Origin: Motiliproteus sp047633175
GTDB lineage: Bacteria > Pseudomonadota > Gammaproteobacteria > Pseudomonadales > Balneatricaceae
Length of the DNA: 64,000 nucleotides
Direction: 5' to 3'
Assembly (NCBI GenBank): GCA_047633175.1
Contig: JBLIEQ010000020.1
Location: forward strand, 7,417 to 71,416
This document shows, piece by piece, positions 22,769 to 31,256 of the stretch. Each line of letters opens with the position of its first letter. Positions within the stretch are counted from its first letter, which is position 1. The notes below the pieces were generated by a model. That model had not been told where the DNA came from. It saw only the letters and a program-made list of their open reading frames with translations, and did not search any database. Both the position numbers and the translations under genes were made by a program.

Positions 22769-25051
22769 TCAGACCGGCAGCAGCGGGCGTGACAGCCGCC
22801 CCAGCCCGGCATCGACGAGCATTTGTCCCAGTGCCTGCTGCACCGAATGGGGATCCTCAAAACTCAGCGCTGTATCCAAAAATAGCTGCGCCTGATCCAG
22901 GGTAATACCACGAATGGCTGACTTCACCTTCCCCAGGCTGGTCGAACTCATCGACAACATATCGTAGCCCATCGCCAGCATAAGAATGGCGCCGACCGGA
23001 TCACCTGCCAGCTCGCCACAAATGCTGATCTGGACATTCTCCTTATGCGCTTCGACAACGATTTGCAGTAACGCGGTCAACACCGCCGGGTGGTAGCTGC
23101 TGTAGAGACTGGCCACCCGTGGGTTGTTGCGATCCACGGCCAGCAAATACTGCGTCAGGTCATTACTGCCAACCGACAGGAAATCGACCCGTCTAGCGAA
23201 ACTGCGCACCTGGTAGACGGCCGCCGGCACTTCGATCATCACCCCGATTTGGGGCCGCTGCAGCTGATGCCCATCCTCACGCAGCTCAGCCAGGGCCCGA
23301 TCGATCAGGGTCACCGCCTCCTCGATCTCCATCACACTCGAGACCATGGGCAACATGATGCGCAGGTTATCGAGTCCTTCACTGGCCTGCAGCATCGCCC
23401 GCACCTGTACCAGAAATATCTCGGGATGGTCCAGGGTCACTCGAATACCCCGCCAGCCGAGCGAGGGATTCGCCTCATTGATCGGAAAATAAGACAGTGA
23501 CTTATCCCCGCCTATATCCAGCGTACGCATCGTCACCGGCCTGGGCGCAAAGGGCTGCAACTGGCGCCTGTAGCTCTCGATCTGCTCCGCCTCGCTGGGG
23601 AAAAATTCTTTGATCATAAACGGCACTTCGGAGCGGTACAGGCCAATACCCTCAGCACCGCGAACCAATGCCAGGGCCACATCGGTCACCAACCCGGTAT
23701 TCACACACAAAGGCATCTGATGCCCGTCTAGCGTCTGAGCAGGCAGATCACACATCTGCTCCAGCCCCTTACTGAGCAACAGCTCCTCACGCACGATGAC
23801 CGCATAGTAACTGGCCAGCTGTTCAGAGGGATTGACAAACAGTCGCCCGGAAAAACCATCGATAATCACAGACTGGTTATGCACCGTCCTGGTCGACAGA
23901 TCGACCACCCCCATCACGGTAGGGATACCCATGGAGCGTGCCAGGATGGCACAGTGCGAGCTCCCCGACCCCAGTACCGAGACCAGCCCGACCAGCTTCT
24001 CGATAGGCACCTCACCCAACATAGACGCGGTCAACTCTTCGGCCACCAGCACCACCTGGTCTGGAAATTGGGTTGGAATATTGCTGCCATTCTCCTGCAG
24101 ACAGGCCAGCACCCGCCTTCCCAGGTCCTTTATATCGGTGCCCCGTTCACACAGATAGGCATCGCTCATCGATTCAAATTCTCGTACATGGCTCAGCACG
24201 ACCCGGCGCAACGCACCCTGCGCCCACTGCCCCTGACGAATCAGCAGCTCGACCTCCCCCCCCAGCGCACTGTCATCCAGCATCCGCAGGTAGACATCAA
24301 ACAGTGCCTGTTCCTCACCTTTAAGCCGGCGCGCAAGGCTTCGCCCTACGACCTTGATATCGTGCCGTACGCGATTCAGGGCCACCCGAAAGCGGGTCAG
24401 CTCAGCCTCGATATCCTCAGCCTGCTGATCGGGAACCGCATCCAGATTGGCGGGGGGCGCGATGACCACGGCGATACCCACACCCACACCCGGCGCACCG
24501 GAAACACCCTCGAAACGCATATCCTGACGCACCGGCACGACCTGTCGATTAGCCCTGATACCGCCGGAAACCTCCACATGGGCGATCACGCTGGCCAACT
24601 GAGCCGACATGGTCACTAAAAACGCCTCTTCACTCTCATCAAAACGGCGCTGCTGCTTCTGCTGCACCACCAACACCCCCAGCACCTTACGCTGATTGAT
24701 AATGGGTGCGCCCAGAAAAGAGTGAAACGGCTCCTCTCCTGAGCCGACGATAAAGCGATAGGCGGGGTCTGCTGTGACGTTCTCAAGATTGAGCGGTTCG
24801 GCGCGCGTGACCACCTTACCCACGACACCCTCGGAGGGTGCCAACCGGATCTTTCCGACAGCCTCAGGATTCAAGCCCTCGGTGGCCATCAGGACATAGT
24901 CCCCGGTCAGCGGATCCAGCAGATAAACCGAGCAGACCTGGGTACGCATCGCGTGCCGGACACGCTTAACAAGAATTTCCAGGGCGGTATGGAGATCGCA
25001 GGCCCCATTGACCTCCTGAACGATCTTGCGCAATACCGCCAGCAACGACAT
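22769..25051 (-). CDS. ptsP: Phosphoenolpyruvate-protein phosphotransferase, nitrogen PTS (EI-Ntr)
   Basis: First phosphotransfer enzyme of the nitrogen PTS (PtsP to NPr to EIIA-Ntr). 760 residues. An N-terminal GAF domain (residues 1-150, the glutamine-sensing region in E. coli) distinguishes it from sugar EI. The phosphohistidine lies in GSGSSHCAILARSMGIPTVM, and the PEP-binding barrel carries IMLPMVSSVMEIEEA and LSVGSNDLTQYLLAVDR. It starts 1 bp after the rppH stop, the same order as in E. coli. Confidence 0.95.
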   Translation of the reverse strand: MSLLAVLRKIVQEVNGACDLHTALEILVKRVRHAMRTQVCSVYLLDPLTGDYVLMATEGLNPEAVGKIRLAPSEGVVGKVVTRAEPLNLENVTADPAYRFIVGSGEEPFHSFLGAPIINQRKVLGVLVVQQKQQRRFDESEEAFLVTMSAQLASVIAHVEVSGGIRANRQVVPVRQDMRFEGVSGAPGVGVGIAVVIAPPANLDAVPDQQAEDIEAELTRFRVALNRVRHDIKVVGRSLARRLKGEEQALFDVYLRMLDDSALGGEVELLIRQGQWAQGALRRVVLSHVREFESMSDAYLCERGTDIKDLGRRVLACLQENGSNIPTQFPDQVVLVAEELTASMLGEVPIEKLVGLVSVLGSGSSHCAILARSMGIPTVMGVVDLSTRTVHNQSVIIDGFSGRLFVNPSEQLASYYAVIVREELLLSKGLEQMCDLPAQTLDGHQMPLCVNTGLVTDVALALVRGAEGIGLYRSEVPFMIKEFFPSEAEQIESYRRQLQPFAPRPVTMRTLDIGGDKSLSYFPINEANPSLGWRGIRVTLDHPEIFLVQVRAMLQASEGLDNLRIMLPMVSSVMEIEEAVTLIDRALAELREDGHQLQRPQIGVMIEVPAAVYQVRSFARRVDFLSVGSNDLTQYLLAVDRNNPRVASLYSSYHPAVLTALLQIVVEAHKENVQISICGELAGDPVGAILMLAMGYDMLSMSSTSLGKVKSAIRGITLDQAQLFLDTALSFEDPHSVQQALGQMLVDAGLGRLSRPLLPV

Positions 25052-25052
25052 G

Positions 25053-25607
25053 TTAGCGGACCACTCGGAGCAATGGGTAGGGAGCAGACGGCTCCAGGGG
25101 TCGCCCGGAAGAGGCGATGGCAGGCTGGCGAGTCAAACGCCCATGCCGCTCGACCAGCTCTTTAAGAGCCCCCCGGTACACCTCGCGCTTAAACGAGATC
25201 ACCTGCCCCAGCGGGTACCAATAGCTGACCCACCGCCAATCATCGAACTCCGGTTTATGCGAATGATTAAAACAGACGGCGGAATCCTGCGCCCGCAACC
25301 GTAGCAGATACCATCTCTGCTTCTGACCGATGCAGAGCGGCTTGGAGTGGTAACGTATCATCCGTTTGGGCAGCCGGTAGCGGAGCCAGCCCCGAGTACT
25401 GCTGATCAGCTCAACATCGGCAGGATCAAGCCCGACTTCCTCTTTGAGCTCACGGTACATCGCCTGCTCGGGGGTTTCGTTATCGTTAATGCCCCCCTGA
25501 GGAAACTGCCAGGCATCCTGACCCACACGCCGCGCCCACAGCACCTGGCCGCGGTCGTTTGCGATAATGATCCCGACATTGGGACGATAGCCTTCTGAGT
25601 CAATCAC
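25053..25607 (-). CDS. rppH: RNA pyrophosphohydrolase
   Basis: Removes pyrophosphate from the 5' end of mRNAs, opening them to RNase E decay. 184 residues (E. coli 176). The Nudix box GGINDNETPEQAMYRELKEE plus VGL is intact at residues 38-60, and VGIIIANDRGQVLWARR precedes it. The start is GTG at 25607 with an upstream AGGA. Co-transcribed with ptsP. Confidence 0.95.
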   Translation of the reverse strand: MIDSEGYRPNVGIIIANDRGQVLWARRVGQDAWQFPQGGINDNETPEQAMYRELKEEVGLDPADVELISSTRGWLRYRLPKRMIRYHSKPLCIGQKQRWYLLRLRAQDSAVCFNHSHKPEFDDWRWVSYWYPLGQVISFKREVYRGALKELVERHGRLTRQPAIASSGRPLEPSAPYPLLRVVR

Positions 25608-25904
25608 GCTTGTATCCTAGTTCTACGTATCTCTTTATTGTTCCACAAAACCGCTCAATCACCAATCGCAGTTTATTATTATCATTTCAGCCAGCCCCAC
25701 AAATCCGTCAACACCCACCAATCGGGTGTTTATTATTATCACCTCCGCCTGACACAGACAACCCAAAAATCCTGTTAGTCCTGCGTTAGTCCTGCGTTAA
25801 AAAAGTAGCTCGCAGGCAGGCTCAGGCTGTTGTCTTATGCCCGCCTCGATTATGATTAGCGGCCAGAATCTTATCGCCCACCCCTCTTTTTAAGGAGCCT
25901 GACC
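25608..25904. other. Intergenic gap with short duplications
   Basis: 297 bp between divergent rppH and the HAD gene. It contains two near copies of CACCAATCG...TTTATTATTATCA (25659-25685 and 25714-25741), a doubled GTTAGTCCTGC (25784-25806) and a degenerate REP-like trace (GCAGGCAGGCTCAGGCT). No reading frame resembles a protein. Promoters for both genes are expected here but none stands out. Confidence 0.5.
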
Positions 25905-26558
25905 TTGGCATTAGCTATTTTCGATCTGGATAACACCCTGCTGGCAGGTGACAGCGACTACGCCTGGGGGGAGTTTCTGGTCGAGCAGGGACTAGTAGAT
26001 CCCGAGCACTACAAACAGGCCAACGACGACTTCTATCAAGACTACCTGCGCGGCACCCTCGATGTCTTCGCCTACCAAACCTTTGCCCTGGAACCCCTGA
26101 CCCGCTTCGAACCCGAACGACTCACCCAGCTGCACCAGCAATTCATGCAACTCAAGATCCTGCCTATCATGCTCGACAAGGCCGCCTCGCTATTAGCGCG
26201 TCACCGTGAGGCTGGCGACTTCCTGCTTATTATCACCGCGACCAACCGCTTCGTCACCGGCCCCATCGCAGCCCTGCTGGGGGTCGATGATATGCTGGCC
26301 ACCGAGCCTGAGATACTAGAGGGTCGCTACACCGGCAATCTGGTCGGCACCCCCTGCTTCCAGGAAGGCAAGATCGTCCGCCTCCACGAATGGCTCAAAG
26401 ATCGCGACCTGGATCTCGATGGCAGTTATTTCTATAGCGACTCTCGCAACGACATCCCGCTGCTGGAAAAGGTCGACCATCCGGTAGCGGTCGATGCCGA
26501 TGCGAGCCTGACCGAGCATGCTAAAGCCAACGGCTGGTCGTGCATCAGCCTGAGGTAG
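25905..26558 (+). CDS. HAD superfamily phosphatase (phosphoserine-phosphatase-like, subfamily IB)
   Basis: 217 residues. Motif I is FDLDNTLLAGDSDYAWG at residues 5-21, motif II the IITATNRF segment (T near residue 110), motif III the K of QEGKIVRL, and motif IV YFYSDSRNDIPLL. It starts with TTG at 25905, supported by AAGGAG 7 nt upstream and by motif I beginning at residue 5. The orthologous gene beside rppH-ptsP in Pseudomonas aeruginosa has been linked to histidinol-phosphate phosphatase activity, so this is a candidate for that step; the substrate cannot be read from sequence. Confidence 0.85.
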   Translation: MALAIFDLDNTLLAGDSDYAWGEFLVEQGLVDPEHYKQANDDFYQDYLRGTLDVFAYQTFALEPLTRFEPERLTQLHQQFMQLKILPIMLDKAASLLARHREAGDFLLIITATNRFVTGPIAALLGVDDMLATEPEILEGRYTGNLVGTPCFQEGKIVRLHEWLKDRDLDLDGSYFYSDSRNDIPLLEKVDHPVAVDADASLTEHAKANGWSCISLR

Positions 26559-26599
26559 GCTTCCAGGGTACTATCTGCCCGGTCTTTGTGGAGTTCGGC

Positions 26600-26718
26600 T
26601 TGTGGGAGCCCGCCCGCAGGCAGACTCCCATAGTATCAGGCGAGGGTTTTGTGGGAGCTGGGCCCCCAGCGATCTTTTGATTGTTCTCAAGTGATCGCCT
26701 GCAGGCAGGCTCCCACAA
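26600..26718. repeat. REP-like inverted element (BIME-type)
   Basis: TTGTGGGAGC occurs at 26600-26609 and 26649-26658, and its exact complement GCTCCCACAA at 26709-26718. The first and third units share the extended form TTGTGGGAGCC-Y-GCC-Y-GCAGGC in opposite orientations; an inner GCGATC/GATCGC pair lies within the second half. This resembles Pseudomonas REP sequences. It separates the convergent HAD and rlmI genes. Confidence 0.75.
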
Positions 26719-26729
26719 GGGCAGGCGCG

Positions 26730-27926
26730 TTAGCTAACCGGCAACACCCGTACAAACAGCGATTTTAGATAGTCCGTCTCTGGAATCGCAGGATGCACCG
26801 GATGATCAGGACCCTGATGCCCCTGCTCGATAATCTGCGCCTGGCGATCCATCTTACGGCTGCCAGAGCGAATGATTTCTACCAGCCGATCAGACTGCAG
26901 GTGCATGGAGCAGGAAGCCGATACCAGCAAGCCATCGCGTGCCAACAGCCCCATCGCCAGTTCATTAATGCGCTGATACGCCTGCTCACCGTTGCGCATA
27001 TCTTTACGTTTTTGAATAAAGGCCGGCGGATCAACCACCACCACATCAAAGCGCTCCGCTTCCGCTTTGAGCTGTTTGAGTCCTTCGAAGGCATCGCCCT
27101 GCAGCGTCGCGACCCGGTCAGCCACGCCATTGAGCTGCGCATTCTGATCCACACAATCGAGCGCCGAGGCCGACGCATCCAGGCAAAGCACGTCCGAGGC
27201 TCCGGCAGCCGCCGCCTGAACCCCCCAACCACCGATATAACTAAACAGATCCAGCACCCGCTTGCCGGCGACATACTGCTGCAGCCGAGCCCGGTTCATT
27301 CGATGATCGTAGAACCAGCCGGTCTTCTGTCCGGTCTTGACCGGCACCAAAAACTTCACGCCATTCTCTTCCAACGGAGCAAAATCAGGCACCTCGCCGA
27401 CAACCGTTTCGACATAACTGGGCAGCCCCTCCATCGCCCGCATCTTGCCGTCGTTGCGCATCAGGATCGAAGCCGCCGGAATCACCTGCTGCAGCGCCTC
27501 GACAATCGCATCCTTGACCGCCTCCATGCCGGCCGTGGAGATCTGCACCACCAGCACATCAAAGAAGCGATCCACGACCAACCCCGGCAAGCCGTCGCTA
27601 TCCCCGAAAACCAGGCGATAACAGTCCTCGGCAAAACAGCGCTGCCGTAACGACAGGGCGATCTTTAACCGGTGCACCAGCAGCGACTTATCCAGCATAC
27701 AGCCGCTATCGCGACTGACCAGCCGCCCGCAGATCAGGTTATTGGGGTTCAGGTACGCCACCCCCAGGGGTTTGCCTCCAGCCTGTTCCACCACGACCTG
27801 CTCCCCCAGCTGAAACTGCTTGAGCGGCGTCAGGGCGGTATCCACCTCGTTGCTGTAGATCCACAGATGACCACCGCGTAAGCGGCTATCGGATTTAGGT
27901 TTGAGACGCAGAGTTTGCAAAGCCAT
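26730..27926 (-). CDS. rlmI: 23S rRNA m5C1962 methyltransferase RlmI
   Basis: SAM-dependent cytosine-5 methyltransferase of 23S rRNA. 398 residues (E. coli 396). An N-terminal PUA domain (LRLKPKSDSRLRGGHLWIYSN) is followed by an EEHEP-like linker and a Rossmann SAM domain with VLDLFSYIGGWGVQAAAAGA and VVVDPPAFIQKRKDM; the SASCSMHL motif carries the catalytic cysteine. The gene is convergent with the HAD gene across a REP-like element. Confidence 0.93.
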   Translation of the reverse strand: MALQTLRLKPKSDSRLRGGHLWIYSNEVDTALTPLKQFQLGEQVVVEQAGGKPLGVAYLNPNNLICGRLVSRDSGCMLDKSLLVHRLKIALSLRQRCFAEDCYRLVFGDSDGLPGLVVDRFFDVLVVQISTAGMEAVKDAIVEALQQVIPAASILMRNDGKMRAMEGLPSYVETVVGEVPDFAPLEENGVKFLVPVKTGQKTGWFYDHRMNRARLQQYVAGKRVLDLFSYIGGWGVQAAAAGASDVLCLDASASALDCVDQNAQLNGVADRVATLQGDAFEGLKQLKAEAERFDVVVVDPPAFIQKRKDMRNGEQAYQRINELAMGLLARDGLLVSASCSMHLQSDRLVEIIRSGSRKMDRQAQIIEQGHQGPDHPVHPAIPETDYLKSLFVRVLPVS

Positions 27927-27985
27927 GAACAGTTCCTTGGGGCCCTAAGCCCTATGACCGCTGCCTGTGAGCGAGCCGTCGATAC

Positions 27986-28026
27986 CAAAACACAAACAGC
28001 CCCGCGACTTTCAAGACGCGGGGCTG
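27986..28026 (-). terminator. Terminator after gcvH
   Basis: On the minus strand CAGCCCCGCG and CGCGGGGCTG form a perfect 10-bp stem around a 10-nt loop (27997-28026), followed by a T-rich tail TTTGTGTTTTGG. It lies between gcvH and rlmI, both minus strand. Confidence 0.75.
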
Positions 28027-28029
28027 CCA

Positions 28030-28075
28030 TTCTTAACGCAGATTCTTAACGCAGAGTCTTAACGCAGAGTCTTAA
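28030..28075. repeat. 13-bp tandem repeat, 3.5 copies
   Basis: TTCTTAACGCAGA twice, then GTCTTAACGCAGA and a half copy. Located between the gcvH stop (28120) and its terminator hairpin. Confidence 0.85.
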
Positions 28076-28119
28076 TGTACAGGCCCCGGCTGTTGGAGAC
28101 TCTCGATCGGGGCGATTTA

Positions 28120-28512
28120 TCAGGCCTCAGCGTCGCACAATTCGCCGTATCCTGCGTCGTCGAGCAGATCTTCAAGCTCTTCAGAGTCAGTAACCTTAAC
28201 CCGGAAGAACCAGCCATCGCCATAGGGGTCGGAGTTTGCAAGTTCGGGAGCGTCTTCCAGGTCTCCGTTCACCTCAACCACTTCCAGGCTGATCGGCGCA
28301 TAGATATCAGAAGCGGCCTTAACCGATTCGACGACACCCATATCATCACCGACCGCAAAGACGGCACCCACCTCGGGAAGCTCAACAAAGACCACATCAC
28401 CCAGCAACTCCTGGGCATAATCGGTAATACCGATCGTGACGGTACCGTCACTCTCATCACGGATCCACTCGTGGCTGGCGACATACTTCAGCTCGGCAGG
28501 GATACTACTCAT
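28120..28512 (-). CDS. gcvH: Glycine cleavage system H protein
   Basis: Lipoylated carrier that shuttles the aminomethyl group among GcvP, GcvT and the dihydrolipoamide dehydrogenase. 130 residues (E. coli 129). The lipoyl lysine is in GVVESVKAASDIYAP near residue 66. Neither gcvT nor gcvP is adjacent, although gcvT commonly separates ubiI and gcvH in relatives; the 141-bp gap upstream is too short to hold one. Presumably T and P are elsewhere in the genome. Confidence 0.95.
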   Translation of the reverse strand: MSSIPAELKYVASHEWIRDESDGTVTIGITDYAQELLGDVVFVELPEVGAVFAVGDDMGVVESVKAASDIYAPISLEVVEVNGDLEDAPELANSDPYGDGWFFRVKVTDSEELEDLLDDAGYGELCDAEA

Positions 28513-28653
28513 AGGACTTTCCTCTCAACGGGGTATTTTAACGCTCAGCATCCGCGCGACTCACTAAACAGTCGACCGCCGATAATATAAAAACAGAATG
28601 TAGCTTCAAGCCGGCTGCATTTCAACTGCCCATCACCGCCTACTGCTCTGATC

Positions 28654-29976
28654 TTAAAAAAAGTCGGGTCGGGCCAACAGAGGCAAATCACCCTTAAGAC
28701 CTAAGCCATGCCGCACCAGCTGACGTTTTAGTGCGCCTGATCCCGCTACCTGCTTCATCCCCGCATTGCGCAACCAGTGCAGCAGGGGCGGGACCTCGCC
28801 ATAGAGATGACGGAACCCGCCCATCAGCCCCATCATCGTCAGATTCTCTCCCTGACGGCGGCGCTGGTAGCGGCGCAAGCGGCGGTTATCGCCCAGCGGC
28901 AGCCCCTGCCGATGGCTCTGCAGCAGCTCTTCGGCCAGGGTCGCCGCATCCAAGAAACCCAGATTAACCCCCTGACCCGCCAGCGGATGGATCGTATGCG
29001 CCGCATCGCCGACCAGCGCCACCGAGCTATCCACATACTGCTTGGCATGGCGCTGCACTAACGGAAACTCAAACCGCGGTTCGACCCCGGACACCGCCCC
29101 AAGCCGATACTCGAACGCCTGCCCCAGGGCATCCGCGAAGGCATCATCGGTAAGCGCCATCAGTTCGCGCGCCTGCTCGGGGGATGTCGACCAGACAATC
29201 GATACCTGATGACCCGTACCCGCCAGCGGCAATAGCGCCAGCGGCCCGTCTTCGGTGAAACGCTGCCACGCGGTGGCCTGATGCGGCTGCTCCGTCGTGA
29301 CCGTGGTGACGATCGCGTGGTGCTGATAGTCCCATTCACTGACCGGCAGACCCGCCAAACGCCGGGTAGGCGAGCACGCGCCATCGGCACCCACCACCAG
29401 GCGGGCCCGGATCTGCTGCCCGTCGCTTAGTTGCAGCAACCGCGAGGATTCTGCCCCCTCGACAGCATCGGCACCATCATAGGTACAATCATAGGTACAG
29501 GGCACACCCAGCTGCTGCAGGGTTACGCCACCAAGCCAGCGAACATTGTCATGCATGCTCAGGGCCTGATGTAAGGCCAGCAACGTCACCCGATTCTCGA
29601 CGATATGCCCCAGATGGGGCAGGTGCTGCTCGGCGGCGGAAAAGCCGATCTCGGCGGTACCCTCACCATCCCACACCTGCATCTGCCGGTAGGCTGTGAC
29701 GCGCAACTGCTGCATACAGTCCCAGGCCCCCAGATTACGCAGCAGCTGCTCTGAGGCCAGATTCAGGGCACTGACACGCGGATCAAAGCCACGTTCTGCG
29801 GCCGCAACCAACTGCTCGCGCCGTTGTTCAACAGGGTCTGCCGAGGGATCGACCACCACCACCCTGAGACCACTGCCGCCCAGCGCACAGGCCAGGGCCA
29901 TGCCGACCATGCCGCCACCGATAATCGCGACATCGACATCGAGAAAACCTTGTCTATATTCTTGATTATTAGCCAT
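28654..29976 (-). CDS. ubiI: UbiH/UbiI-family FAD-dependent hydroxylase (probably UbiI)
   Basis: Flavoprotein hydroxylase of ubiquinone synthesis. 440 residues. The N-terminal FAD motif is DVAIIGGGMVGMALACALGG (residues 14-33), the second FAD motif VGDAAHTIHPLAGQGVNLGF; the middle VVGADGACSPTRRL is the DG motif. It follows ubiH with a 2-bp gap, the position of ubiI (visC) in gammaproteobacteria, where it makes the C5 hydroxylation. The assignment to UbiI and not UbiF rests on the pepP-ubiH neighbourhood. Confidence 0.85.
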   Translation of the reverse strand: MANNQEYRQGFLDVDVAIIGGGMVGMALACALGGSGLRVVVVDPSADPVEQRREQLVAAAERGFDPRVSALNLASEQLLRNLGAWDCMQQLRVTAYRQMQVWDGEGTAEIGFSAAEQHLPHLGHIVENRVTLLALHQALSMHDNVRWLGGVTLQQLGVPCTYDCTYDGADAVEGAESSRLLQLSDGQQIRARLVVGADGACSPTRRLAGLPVSEWDYQHHAIVTTVTTEQPHQATAWQRFTEDGPLALLPLAGTGHQVSIVWSTSPEQARELMALTDDAFADALGQAFEYRLGAVSGVEPRFEFPLVQRHAKQYVDSSVALVGDAAHTIHPLAGQGVNLGFLDAATLAEELLQSHRQGLPLGDNRRLRRYQRRRQGENLTMMGLMGGFRHLYGEVPPLLHWLRNAGMKQVAGSGALKRQLVRHGLGLKGDLPLLARPDFF

Positions 29977-29978
29977 TT

Positions 29979-31256
29979 TTATCGCTCCAACCTGGGCAAA
30001 GGCATATCCAGCCCCATCGCACTCTGGGCGAAGGCATGTTTGAACGGTGCGACCAATTCCAGCCCCAGCAGGCCAAGATTACGCGCCAGTACCGGCGCTG
30101 CTCGGGGGTTAGAAAACAGCTTGCTGATCTGGTCACTGAAGCCGAGGGTCTTGGTTTGATCCCAACGTAACTGGGATTGAAACCGCTGCAGGGTATCCAG
30201 ACTACCGAGAGGGCGCTGCTCGGACTGTGCCAGCAGCAGCTCTTGCGCCAGCACCATCGCCCCGCGGAACGCCAGATTAAACCCCTGCCCGGCCACCGGA
30301 TGCAGCGAATGAGCCGCGTTGCCCAGCACCGCCAGACCGGTGCGGACCTGCTCGCACGCCAGCACCCGCTGCAACGGATAGCAGTGACGCTCGCCCAGGG
30401 CGGTAATACGTCCGGCGCGATAGCCGAAACGCTCCTGCAACCGGCGTATAAATTCAGCATCTTCGAGACCCAGCAGCTCATCGGCCTGCTCAAGCGGCAC
30501 CGTCCACACCAGTGCGGAACGGGCCCGGCCCTGGGCATCATCGGTCAGCGGTAACAGGGCCATCGGCCCCTCCGCGCTGAAACGCTCGTAAGCCACCTGC
30601 TGGTGAGGCCGATCCAGTGACAGATTGGCGATCAGCGCACTCTGCTGATAGGAGGTCTCGACCCGGTCGAGCTGCAGCTGCTGACATAACCCCGAGCGCC
30701 CGCCATCAGCGATCACCAGCAAGCGGCTTTCGCAACGATGGCGTTCACCCGCATACTCATACTCGATGCGCATGCCACCGGGCACAGCCGCAGCGTCAAC
30801 CACCTCCGCCGGGCAACAAAACGTCACCGCGGCCTGCTGCTGCAACGCCTGCAGCAGCGTCTTTCCAAGACGGGCGTTTTCCAGCACATAACCCAGCGCG
30901 GGCACCTGCTCCTTAGCAGCATCCAGACGTGCCGCACCGGGATGACCGCGATCAGAGACCTGAATCTTCTGGATCGGACAGGCCGGAACCGCCAGCTCAG
31001 GCCAGATTCCCAGCCCTTCAAACAGATGCCGCGAGCCCAGGGATATCGCCGTCGAACGGTCATCGTAGCTGGGCTGCCGCGGCTGATTATCGGCCTGCGG
31101 TAATGCGAAGGCTTCGAACACCACAATCCGCAGCGGCTCGCTCTGCCCGACCTGGCCGCGCGCTAACGCCAATGCCAGCGCGGCCCCCACCATACCGCCA
31201 CCGACGATGGCGATATCGTAGAATCCTGCCAGGGACTCTTTTTCAGGAATGGCCAT
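29979..31256 (-). CDS. ubiH: 2-octaprenyl-6-methoxyphenol hydroxylase
   Basis: Ubiquinone synthesis C1 hydroxylase of the UbiH/COQ6 family. 425 residues. FAD motif DIAIVGGGMVGAALALALAR near residues 14-33, VIADGGRSGLCQQL in the middle, and LGNAAHSLHPVAGQGFNLAF (where Asn replaces the usual Asp of GDAAH, as in E. coli UbiH). It overlaps the pepP 3' end by 14 bp and is followed by ubiI. Confidence 0.9.
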   Translation of the reverse strand: MAIPEKESLAGFYDIAIVGGGMVGAALALALARGQVGQSEPLRIVVFEAFALPQADNQPRQPSYDDRSTAISLGSRHLFEGLGIWPELAVPACPIQKIQVSDRGHPGAARLDAAKEQVPALGYVLENARLGKTLLQALQQQAAVTFCCPAEVVDAAAVPGGMRIEYEYAGERHRCESRLLVIADGGRSGLCQQLQLDRVETSYQQSALIANLSLDRPHQQVAYERFSAEGPMALLPLTDDAQGRARSALVWTVPLEQADELLGLEDAEFIRRLQERFGYRAGRITALGERHCYPLQRVLACEQVRTGLAVLGNAAHSLHPVAGQGFNLAFRGAMVLAQELLLAQSEQRPLGSLDTLQRFQSQLRWDQTKTLGFSDQISKLFSNPRAAPVLARNLGLLGLELVAPFKHAFAQSAMGLDMPLPRLER

